Assembly: GCA_934635225.1 (NCBI GenBank)
Contig: CAKTYZ010000008.1
Location: forward strand, 1-64,000
Direction of reading: 5' to 3'
Length of the DNA: 64,000 nt
Source: an uncultured Kiritimatiellota bacterium
GTDB taxonomy: Bacteria > Verrucomicrobiota > Kiritimatiellia > RFP12 > UBA1067
Below the pieces are notes generated by a model. It saw only the letters and a program-made list of their open reading frames with translations, made no database searches and was not told the origin of the DNA. Made by a program: the position numbers and the translations under genes. Shown here piece by piece: positions 8,078 to 15,718 of the stretch (positions are counted from its first letter, which is position 1; each line of letters starts with the position of its first letter).

Positions 8078-10321
8078 ATGAACACGATGAAAACGAGAAA
8101 ACTGCTGATGGCCGCCGCCGCGTGCGCGGCCCTTTCGGCGTGGGCGCGCGACCCGGTCGACTGGGTCAACACGGGGATCGGCAGCGTGAGCCATATGCTC
8201 GTGCCGACGTTCCGCACGGTGCAGCGCCCGAACGCGATGTTCCGCTTCAACGGCCCCGCCGGGTCGTTCGTCGAGGACAGGGTGCGCGCCTGCCACCTCT
8301 TCGTCCCCGGACACCGCGATCCCGGCGTCTTCCCGTTCCACCCGAAGGGCGGGGACGCGGACGCGCCTTTCTGCGGGACATGGGACCAGGAGCACGCGAC
8401 GCCGTATTCGTACGACGTCTGTTTCGACGGCGAGGCGGTCAGGATGTCCGTCGCGCCGGGCGAGAAGGCCGGCCTCTTCGTCTTCGACTTCGAGCGGCCG
8501 GGGCCGCACGCGCTCGTCTTCTCGGCGAAGGACCGTGCGCGGGGGCGCGTGACGGTCCGCGGCCGCGAGCTGGACGGGCTGGACGTCTACGGCAACTACC
8601 GTGGCGACATCCGCGCCGACGTCTTCCTGCGCGGCTCGTTCGACGTCGAGCCGACTGGCGTCCGCACGGCGGGCGGGCGCACGGTCGTCAGCTTCCCGGA
8701 GAAGCCGTGCACCGTCCGTCTGCGCGTGGCGTTCTCCTACCTGTCGCCCGGCCAGGCCGCGCGCAGCCTCGCGGCCGAGATGCCGGACTTCGACTTCGCG
8801 CGCGTCGCCGACGCGGCGCGCGCCGTCTGGAACCGGACGCTCGGGCAGGTCGCGGTCGAGGGCGGCACGGACGACGAGCGCGCCGTCTTCTACACGGCGC
8901 TCTGGCGGACGTACGAGCGCATGGTGAACGTGACGGAGGAGGGCCGCTACCGGGGCTTTGACGGGAAGGTCCACGACGCCGGCGGCTCGGACTACTACGT
9001 CGACGACTGGTCTTGGGACACCTACCGCGCGGCGCATCCGCTGATGGTGATCCTGCGGCCGAGGGAGGAGGGCGACAAGATGCAGAGCTACGTGCGCATG
9101 GGCGAGCAGAACGGGGAGGGGTGGATGCCGGTCTTCCCCTGCATCGCCGGCGACCGCCACTCGATGGTGAACCGGCACCCCTCGGTGATGATGCTCGACG
9201 CCTGGCGGAAAGGCGTCCGGAACTTCGACGCGAAGCGGGCGTTCGAGATCATCGACCGCACCGAGGAGACGGAGTCGCTCGTGCCGTGGTACCGCGGACC
9301 GCTCACGGAGCTTGACGTCTTCTACAAGGCGCACGGCTACTACTCCGGCCTCAAGACGAACGAGACGGAGTGGGTCGAGGGCGTCGACCGGCGCTGGGAA
9401 CACCGGCAGTGCGTCTCCGTGACGCAGGGCGCCGCGTTGGACGCCTGGGCGATCGCGGCGTTCGGGCGCGAGCTCGGCATTGACGCCGCGCGCCTCGAGA
9501 AGTACGACGCGCGGGCGAAGGGGTATCGCGCGCTCTGGAACCCGGAGACGCAGTTCTTCCACCCGAAGGACGCGGAAGGGCGGTTCATCGAGCCGTTCGA
9601 CTACATGCTCTGCGGCGGCGACGGCGCGCGGCACTACTACACCGAGAACAACGCCTGGACGTACATCTGGGACGTCCAGCATGACATCCCCGGCCTCGTG
9701 GCGCTCTTCGGCGGCGCGGCGCAGATGGAGGCGAAGCTCGACCGGATGTTCAACACGTCCGTCGGCTCGCGCTGGCGCTTCGCGGGGCAGATGCCGGACA
9801 GCTGCACGGGCCTGATGGGCGTGTTCACGATGGCGAACGAGCCGAGCTTCCACATCCCCTACCTCTACAACTACTGCGGCCGGCCGGAGAAGACGCAGAA
9901 GCTCGTGCGCAAGACGCTGGAGGCCTGGTTCCGCAACGACCGCATGGGCATGTGCGGCGACGAGGACGGCGGCGGCATGAGCGCGTACGCGGTCTTCTCG
10001 ATGATGGGCTTCTACCCCGTGACGCCGGGACTGCCCGAATACCAGTGGGGCAGTCCCGTCTTCCGCAAGGTGACGGTCGCGCTGGAGAACGGGCGGACGT
10101 TCGTCCTGGAGGCGCCGGAGGCGTCGGCGGACGCGAAGTACATCCACGGCATCACGGTGGACGGTACGCGCACGCGGGGCGCGCTGGAGCCCCTGCAGCA
10201 CGCCGATCTCGTGCGCGGCGCGCACGTCGTCGTCGAGATGGGCACGCGCCCGGCCAGGTCGTGCGAAGCTGAACGCGCCTCGCCAAAGTCCACAATGAAA
10301 ACACGCCAAAGTCCACTGTGA
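8078..10321 (+). CDS. Secreted GH92 alpha-mannosidase (first copy)
   Basis: A 747-residue GH92 enzyme, an inverting Ca-dependent exo-alpha-mannosidase family. Signal peptide MKTRKLLMAAAACAALSAWA. Family marks: DPVDWVNTGIGS at the N-terminus, DDWSWDTYRAAHPL, YYTENNAWTYIWDVQHDIPGL containing the EN.W.Y motif with the general-acid Glu, and GDEDGGGMSAYAVFSMMGFYP. The ATG at 8078 is used here, though AAGGA at 8071-8075 is better spaced for the in-frame ATG at 8087. The last ~20 residues are encoded by 23-base tandem repeats rather than by family sequence. Leader and signal peptide are nearly identical to those of the GH92 gene at 10362, so the pair arose by duplication. Confidence 0.9.
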   Translation: MNTMKTRKLLMAAAACAALSAWARDPVDWVNTGIGSVSHMLVPTFRTVQRPNAMFRFNGPAGSFVEDRVRACHLFVPGHRDPGVFPFHPKGGDADAPFCGTWDQEHATPYSYDVCFDGEAVRMSVAPGEKAGLFVFDFERPGPHALVFSAKDRARGRVTVRGRELDGLDVYGNYRGDIRADVFLRGSFDVEPTGVRTAGGRTVVSFPEKPCTVRLRVAFSYLSPGQAARSLAAEMPDFDFARVADAARAVWNRTLGQVAVEGGTDDERAVFYTALWRTYERMVNVTEEGRYRGFDGKVHDAGGSDYYVDDWSWDTYRAAHPLMVILRPREEGDKMQSYVRMGEQNGEGWMPVFPCIAGDRHSMVNRHPSVMMLDAWRKGVRNFDAKRAFEIIDRTEETESLVPWYRGPLTELDVFYKAHGYYSGLKTNETEWVEGVDRRWEHRQCVSVTQGAALDAWAIAAFGRELGIDAARLEKYDARAKGYRALWNPETQFFHPKDAEGRFIEPFDYMLCGGDGARHYYTENNAWTYIWDVQHDIPGLVALFGGAAQMEAKLDRMFNTSVGSRWRFAGQMPDSCTGLMGVFTMANEPSFHIPYLYNYCGRPEKTQKLVRKTLEAWFRNDRMGMCGDEDGGGMSAYAVFSMMGFYPVTPGLPEYQWGSPVFRKVTVALENGRTFVLEAPEASADAKYIHGITVDGTRTRGALEPLQHADLVRGAHVVVEMGTRPARSCEAERASPKSTMKTRQSPL

Positions 10322-10343
10322 AGATGCGCCAAAGTCCACAACG
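10281..10343 (+). repeat. 23-base-period tandem repeat, three units, overlapping the GH92 3' end
   Basis: Units at 10281-10297, 10304-10320 and 10327-10343 share CGCCAAAGTCCAC with the pair at 7954-7993. The first two fall inside the reading frame of the upstream GH92 gene and encode its C-terminal tail; the third is intergenic, just before the next start. Confidence 0.75.
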
Positions 10344-10361
10344 GAATTAAGGAAAATGAAA

Positions 10362-12551
10362 ATGAACGCGATGAAAACGAGAAAACTGCTGGCGGCCGCC
10401 ATCGTCATGTGCGCGGCCTTTTCGGCGCGGGCGGCGGAGGACCTCGCGTCCTACGTCGACCCGTTCACGGGCACGGCGGGGACGGGCCACACCCACCCGT
10501 CGGCGTGCGTGCCGTTCGGCATGGTGCAGGCGGGGCCGGACACGGGCATCGGCGACTGGGCGTACTGCTCTGGCTACCAGTACCGCGACAGGGCCGTCCT
10601 CGGCTACTCGCAGACGCACCTCTCGGGGACGGGCTGCCCCGACTACAACGACGTCCAGCTCCTGCCGTTCGCGGGCGACCCCGGCGAGCCGCCGGCGCGG
10701 CGCGCGATCGACAAGGCGACCGAGCGGGCGGAGCCGGGCTACTACGCGGTCGTGCAGCCCGACGACGGCGTGCGCGTCGAGATCGCGGCGGCGAGGCGCG
10801 CGGCGATCTACCGCCTCACGTGGGCGAACGCCGGCGAGGCGCACGTCCTCCTGAACCTGCCGTTCGGGCAGAACTGCCCGAAGACCTACGGCGCGAAGTC
10901 CGCCGTCGAGGGGAGGACGGGCGTCTCGGGCTCGCATTTCCGCAAGGGCTGGATCCGGGACCGCCTCCTCGCCTACGCCTTCGCGTTCAGGCGCCCGTGG
11001 AAGGCGATCCGAGAGCTGCCGAGGAAGGCGCCCGACGAGGCGCCGCGCTACGTGGCGACGTTCGACGTCGCGGCGGGCGAGGCGCTGCTCGTGAAGGTCG
11101 CCCTCTCCATGACCGGCGCGGACGGCGCGAAGCGGAACCTCGCCGCCGACATCCCCGGCTGGGACTTTGACGCCGTGCGCGCGGCCGCCCGCGCCAAGTG
11201 GAACGCGATCCTCGCCCGCACGACGTGCGAAGGCACGGACGACCAGAAGCGGAACTGGTACACCGCCCTCTACCACCTCTACGGCCAGCCGAACGACTAC
11301 GCGGACGCCGACGGGCGCTTCTCGGCGGCGGACGGCAAGGTCTGCGCCTCGCCCGACGGCACGTACATGACGACGCTCTCGCTCTGGGACACGTTCCGCG
11401 CCGCCCAGCCGTGGTACACGCTCGCGGCGCCGGAGATCGTCACGCCGGTCGTCAACTCGATGCTTTCCCACTACCGGACGTTCGGGCGCCTCCCCGTCAT
11501 GAGCTACGGCGGCAAGAACGTCGACTGCATGGTCGGCAACCACGCCGTGCCCGTCATCGCCGACGCCTGGCTGAAGGGCTTCCGGGGCTTCGACGCGGCG
11601 CTCGCGTTCGAGGCCATCACGAACACGCTCACGGTCGCCCACCCTGGCAAGCCGAAGGAGAACTGGGACCTCTACGACCGCTACGGCTACTTCCCGTGCG
11701 ACGTCATCAAGGGCGAGTCCGTCTCGCGCACGCTGGAGTGCGCCTACGACGACGCCTGCGCGGCGCGGTTCGCGACGGCGCTCGGCAAGCCCGAGGCGGC
11801 GGCGTTCTTCGCGAGGCGCGCGGGCTACTGGAAGAACGTCTTCGACCCGGCGATCGGCTTCGCGCGCGGCAAGACGACCAAGGGGACGTGGCGCACGCCA
11901 TTCGACCCCTACGCCTTCGGACACGGCGCGGAGAACGACAACGACTTCACGGAGGGCAACGCCTTCCAGTACAGCTGGCACGTCATGCAGGACGTCCCCG
12001 GCCTTGTCGCGGCGATGGGCGGACGGGAGAGGTTCGTCGAGCGGCTGGACGCGCTCTTCTCGGCTTCCGGCCAAGTGGCGGGCGCGGCGTGTGTCCTTGA
12101 CATCTCCGGGATGATCGGGCAGTATGTGCACGGCAACGAGCCGAGCCACCACGTGATCTACTTCTATCCGCAGGTCGGGCGCCCGGAGAGGGCGGCGGAG
12201 CGGATCCGCGAGGTCTTCGACACGCAGTACCACGTCGGGCCGGAGGGCCTCTGCGGCAACGACGACTGCGGGCAGATGAGCGCGTGGTACGTGTTCTCGG
12301 CGATGGGGTTCTACCCGTTCGACCCGTGCGGGGGCGAGTACGTGGTCGGCGCGCCGCAGGTGCCGCGCGCGACGCTGCGTCTCGCGGACGGCAAGAAGAC
12401 GTTCACGGTCGTCGCGAAGGGCCTCTCGAAGGCGAACAGGTACGTGAAGTCGGTCTCGCTCAACGGCCGACTGATTACCGACTGGAAGCTCCGCCACGCC
12501 GACATCGTGAAGGGCGGCGAACTCGTCTTCGAGATGACGGGTGCACATTGA
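10362..12551 (+). CDS. Secreted GH92 alpha-mannosidase (second copy)
   Basis: A 729-residue enzyme. The ATG at 10362 is chosen because AAGGA at 10349-10353 is 8 bases away; an ATG at 10356 is also possible. Signal peptide MKTRKLLAAAIVMCAAFSARA. Classical GH92 signatures run in order: SYVDPFTGTAGTGHTHPSAC, VPFGMVQAGPDTG, LSLWDTFRAAQPW, DFTEGNAFQYSWHVMQDVPG with the catalytic Glu, GNEPSHHVIYFY, and CGNDDCGQMSAWYVFSAMGF. It is the most canonical of the three GH92 genes here and probably a true exo-alpha-mannosidase on N-glycans or fungal mannan. It is likely co-transcribed with the copy upstream. Confidence 0.93.
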   Translation: MNAMKTRKLLAAAIVMCAAFSARAAEDLASYVDPFTGTAGTGHTHPSACVPFGMVQAGPDTGIGDWAYCSGYQYRDRAVLGYSQTHLSGTGCPDYNDVQLLPFAGDPGEPPARRAIDKATERAEPGYYAVVQPDDGVRVEIAAARRAAIYRLTWANAGEAHVLLNLPFGQNCPKTYGAKSAVEGRTGVSGSHFRKGWIRDRLLAYAFAFRRPWKAIRELPRKAPDEAPRYVATFDVAAGEALLVKVALSMTGADGAKRNLAADIPGWDFDAVRAAARAKWNAILARTTCEGTDDQKRNWYTALYHLYGQPNDYADADGRFSAADGKVCASPDGTYMTTLSLWDTFRAAQPWYTLAAPEIVTPVVNSMLSHYRTFGRLPVMSYGGKNVDCMVGNHAVPVIADAWLKGFRGFDAALAFEAITNTLTVAHPGKPKENWDLYDRYGYFPCDVIKGESVSRTLECAYDDACAARFATALGKPEAAAFFARRAGYWKNVFDPAIGFARGKTTKGTWRTPFDPYAFGHGAENDNDFTEGNAFQYSWHVMQDVPGLVAAMGGRERFVERLDALFSASGQVAGAACVLDISGMIGQYVHGNEPSHHVIYFYPQVGRPERAAERIREVFDTQYHVGPEGLCGNDDCGQMSAWYVFSAMGFYPFDPCGGEYVVGAPQVPRATLRLADGKKTFTVVAKGLSKANRYVKSVSLNGRLITDWKLRHADIVKGGELVFEMTGAH

Positions 12552-12566
12552 TTTTGGAAATGGAAA

Positions 12567-12633
12567 GTCTCACACGGAGCCACATATCCCCTGATTTCAC
12601 CTTTCTCCGTGGCTCCGTCTCTCCGTGTGAGAC
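12567..12633. repeat. Inverted repeat between GH92 and AAA-nuclease genes
   Basis: GTCTCACACGGAG (12567-12579) is perfectly complementary to CTCCGTGTGAGAC (12621-12633), and a second pair, CGGAGCCAC (12575-12583) with GTGGCTCCG (12609-12617), nests inside. It may act as a bidirectional terminator, or be one copy of a dispersed palindromic repeat. There is no adjacent T run. Confidence 0.65.
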
Positions 12634-12662
12634 CTCGAGCGCCGAGGCGTTCGCCGATATGG

Positions 12663-12668
12663 TATACT
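12663..12668 (+). promoter_or_regulatory. -10 box TATACT 7 bases before the start codon
   Basis: ATGGTATACTATCCGTC runs into the ATG at 12676 with no ribosome-binding site between. The spacing puts the predicted transcription start almost at the start codon, which suggests a leaderless mRNA. Confidence 0.6.
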
Positions 12669-12675
12669 ATCCGTC

Positions 12676-14421
12676 ATGAGACCTGAGCAGATACCCTACG
12701 GCGTCAAGGACTTCAAGCGCATCCGCCTGGAGGACTTCTACTACGTCGACAAGACCGCGTTCATCCGCAAGATGGAAGAACGCGCGAACTTCCTCTTCTT
12801 CGTGCGGCCGCGCCGGTTCGGGAAGTCGCTCCTCTGCGAGACGCTGCGCTGCTACTACGACGTCGCGGAGAAGGAGAACTTCGAACGTCTCTTCGGCGGG
12901 CTCGACATCGGGAAGAACCCGACCGCGAACGCAAGCCGCTACTTCGTCCTTTCTCTCGATTTCTCGCAGGTCAATGCCTCGCGTGGCGAGGCTTGGTGCA
13001 CAAAATTCGAGAACTACCTCAACAATGCGCTCCGCAATCTCATCGATGGCCACCGCGAGAAATTGTCGTCGGTTGCGGACGTCGACGAACTGATCGCCCT
13101 GCCGGGCGCCGGAGACAAGTTTGACGTGCTGGTGCCGCTGATCAAGCGCCTTGGCTACGGCCTCTACGTGATCGTCGACGAGTACGACAACTTCACGAAC
13201 GAGATCGTCTCGACGGCGGGGAAGGTCCCCTACAAGGAGATCACGCACGGCACGGGGTTCTACCGGGGCTGGTTCAAGAAGTTCAAGGGCACGTGCGACC
13301 GCATCTTCATGACGGGCGTCTCGCCCGTGACGATGGACGACCTGACGAGCGGCTTCAACATCGCGACGAACGTCACGCAGTCGGAGGAGTTCAACGCGAT
13401 GGTCGGCTTCACGGCGGACGAGACACGGCGGCTCTTCGAGGACTTCCGAGGAACGGGGAGGTTCAGGGACGACGCCGAAGGCCACCTGAAGACCGTCAAG
13501 GCGTGGTACGACAGCTACTGCTTCTCGAAGCCGTGCGCGGGGAAGGAAACGCTCTACAACTGCGACATGGCGCTCTACTATCTCGGCGAACTCGTGGCCT
13601 CCGGGCGTCCGCCGGAGAACCTGATTGACGCGAACATTCGCAGCGACTGGAACAAGCTCCGCGCGATCCTCGCCGCGCAGCGGCATGCCGAGACGTACGA
13701 AGGCGTGTTGCCGCTCACGGAGGAGCTCGCCGACAAAGGCGAGGTCTCGTTCCCGCTCGTCGAGAGTTTCCCCGTCGAGGGCATCCTCAAGGAGGAGAAC
13801 TTCAAGTCGCTCTACTACTACTACGGCATCGTCACGATGTCGCGTGTCTGGCGCGGCAACCTGCAGTTCCGCATCCCGAACGAGTGCGTGCGCCGCCAGA
13901 TCTTCGACTACATGCGTGGGGAGTACGCGAAGCGCCCGAACGCGGTGGACACGGCGGAGTTCACGGCGAAGTTCGATGCGTTCGCGTGGGACGGCGAGTG
14001 GCGGGAGTTCCTGACGTACCTCGCGGAGAAGTACCGCGACAACGGCTCGCCGCGCGACGGCCTCCACGGCGAAGCGCGGATCAACGGCTACCTGCGGGCG
14101 TACCTGACGATGAAGAGCGCGTTCATGGTGAAGCCGGAGCTGTCGCACCCATGCGGCTACTCGGACTACGCGCTCTTCCCGGACCGGACGCTCCCCGAGG
14201 GGTGCGTCCCCGAGCAGAGCTACCTCATCGAGATGAAGCACTCCAAGGCGGACGCGACGGACGCGGAGCTCGCGGCGAAGCACGCGGAAGCGCTGGCGCA
14301 GCTGAAGGCGTATGCGTCTGACCCGAACCTCGCCGCGCTCGCGGGCGGGACTCCTGTGCACTTCCTCTGCTACGAGTTCCGCGGCCGCGACCTCGTGCGC
14401 CTCGAAGAGGTCTTCCCCTGA
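12676..14421 (+). CDS. AAA-ATPase-like / PD-(D/E)XK nuclease-like protein
   Basis: A 581-residue protein of the widespread family combining an AAA-ATPase-like N-terminal domain (PF09820 type) with a C-terminal PD-(D/E)XK nuclease-like domain (PF08011 type). The start MRPEQIPYGVKDFKRIR and YYVDKTAFIR are typical. RPRRFGKSLL (residues 44-53) is the family's P-loop, YVIVDEYDNF is Walker-B-like, and the end has YSDYALFPD followed by YLIEMKHSK, matching the D and ExK of the nuclease core. Members are numerous in Bacteroidetes and gut bacteria. Their role is unproven, with defence or selfish-element functions proposed. It has its own promoter and interrupts the glycan cluster. Confidence 0.85.
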   Translation: MRPEQIPYGVKDFKRIRLEDFYYVDKTAFIRKMEERANFLFFVRPRRFGKSLLCETLRCYYDVAEKENFERLFGGLDIGKNPTANASRYFVLSLDFSQVNASRGEAWCTKFENYLNNALRNLIDGHREKLSSVADVDELIALPGAGDKFDVLVPLIKRLGYGLYVIVDEYDNFTNEIVSTAGKVPYKEITHGTGFYRGWFKKFKGTCDRIFMTGVSPVTMDDLTSGFNIATNVTQSEEFNAMVGFTADETRRLFEDFRGTGRFRDDAEGHLKTVKAWYDSYCFSKPCAGKETLYNCDMALYYLGELVASGRPPENLIDANIRSDWNKLRAILAAQRHAETYEGVLPLTEELADKGEVSFPLVESFPVEGILKEENFKSLYYYYGIVTMSRVWRGNLQFRIPNECVRRQIFDYMRGEYAKRPNAVDTAEFTAKFDAFAWDGEWREFLTYLAEKYRDNGSPRDGLHGEARINGYLRAYLTMKSAFMVKPELSHPCGYSDYALFPDRTLPEGCVPEQSYLIEMKHSKADATDAELAAKHAEALAQLKAYASDPNLAALAGGTPVHFLCYEFRGRDLVRLEEVFP

Positions 14422-14470
14422 GGTTGAGTGATCACCACAGTATCCCAGGGTCTAATCTGGAGTCAGCCTC

Positions 14471-15645
14471 ATGAAGACGGTTCTCTATTTCCAGTCCGGG
14501 CTGAACGAGGACAGCCTTGCGAAGCTGGAGGGCGTCTGCCGGTACGCGAAAGCGGCCCGCTGGCGCGTCCAGACCGTCCTCTACGCGGACGCGAGCTTCG
14601 GCCGGATTTCGTGCGGCGGAGACTGCTCGGACGTCGCGCGGCTCATCGACCTTTGGAAGCCGGCGGGCGCCATCGTCGAGAGCGGGTCCCTGCGCACGCG
14701 GCTGACAGCCCAGGCGTTCGGCGGTCTGCCGCTGGTGTTTCTCGACCGGGACGCGGAGCCGGGCGCGGTCTGCGTGACGAGCGACGCGCGCGCCGTCGCG
14801 GAAGCGGCGGCCCATGGCTTTTGCCGCTGGGGTGCGCGGCCTACGGCTACGTGCCGTTCACGGCGGACGTCTACTGGAGCCGCGATCGCGGCCTCCGATT
14901 CGCCGAGCTGGTCCGGCTCAACGGACGGGACTGCCGGATCTTCCGTCCGGAGGCCGTGTGCGCGGACGCGGGGCTGTTCAGCCGACGGCTGACCGACTGG
15001 CTGAAGGCGGCGCCGCGTCCGTTCTGCGTCTTCGCGACGAATGACTACATGGGGGTGATCGTGCTGGACTGCGCCCGCGCGGCCGGACTGAAGGTCCCGG
15101 GCGACGTGGCCGTCCTTGGCGTCGATGACAACAGGACTTTTTGCGACCGTTCCGTTCCGACGCTGTCGAGTGTCATCCCCGACTTCGGACGGGCGGGCGC
15201 CGTGGCGGCCGAGCTGCTGGACTGTCTCCTCTCGAATCCGCCTCGGCGTGTCGTGAACGCCACGTTCGGCGTCCTGGGCGTCAGTCGCCGCGCCTCGACC
15301 TTCTGTTATCGGCGGCATGACGTCCGGGTGGCGGCGGCGATCGAGTACATCCGGCGGCACGCCTGCGGGCGGATCACCTCGGCGAATGTCGTCGCGCAGA
15401 TGAACTGCGCGCGGCGCACGGCGGAGCTGCGCTTCGGCGAGCTTGTCGGCCACAGCATCCTCGATGAGATCCACGCCGTCCGGCTGGAACACGCCAAGAA
15501 CCTCCTGCGGCAGCCCCGCGCTTCCGTGCGCGAGGTCGCCGCCGCCTGCGGCTATCGGACGACCGAGCAGCTGCGCCGCCTCTTCGTTGCGTCGGAGGGG
15601 CTTTCGCCCCGTGCCTGGCGACAGCGCTTCGGTGCGGAACGGTAG
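14471..15645 (+). pseudogene. AraC/XylR-type transcriptional regulator with an apparent frameshift
   Basis: The gene starts MKTVLYFQSGLNEDSLAKLE and reads as the LacI-like (Peripla_BP_3) sensor domain seen in XylR-type regulators until HGFCRWG. The continuation (AAYGYVPFTADVYW) is in the next frame, and adding one G to the run at 14829-14832 would join them. The second part carries the rest of the sensor (VFATNDYMGVIVLD, VAVLGVDDN) and an AraC-type HTH (SILDEIHAVRLEHAKNLL, VREVAAACGYRTTEQLRRLF). Overall it parallels the intact regulator at 51641-52819 and would control the hydrolases downstream. A real inactivating mutation, a sequencing error in the G run, or programmed frameshifting are all possible. 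Confidence 0.75.
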
Positions 15646-15702
15646 CGAAAACTGTTTGCGGAATCGTAGCGATTTGTGTTGTGCCGCGAACGGTCGGTTT
15701 GC

Positions 15703-15708
15703 TATACT
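15703..15708 (+). promoter_or_regulatory. Extended -10 box TGCTATACT, 10 bases before the start
   Basis: TATACT preceded by TGC (extended -10), with a weak TTGTGC 18 bases further upstream. The ATG at 15719 follows after GTGCCTCGCC, with no ribosome-binding site, so the transcript is probably leaderless or nearly so. Confidence 0.6.
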
Positions 15709-15718
15709 GTGCCTCGCC

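Noticed and set aside
7954..10343. 23-base repeats as a CRISPR array
   Set aside because: Units are directly adjacent with no unique spacers, there are only two or three per site, and no cas genes are present.
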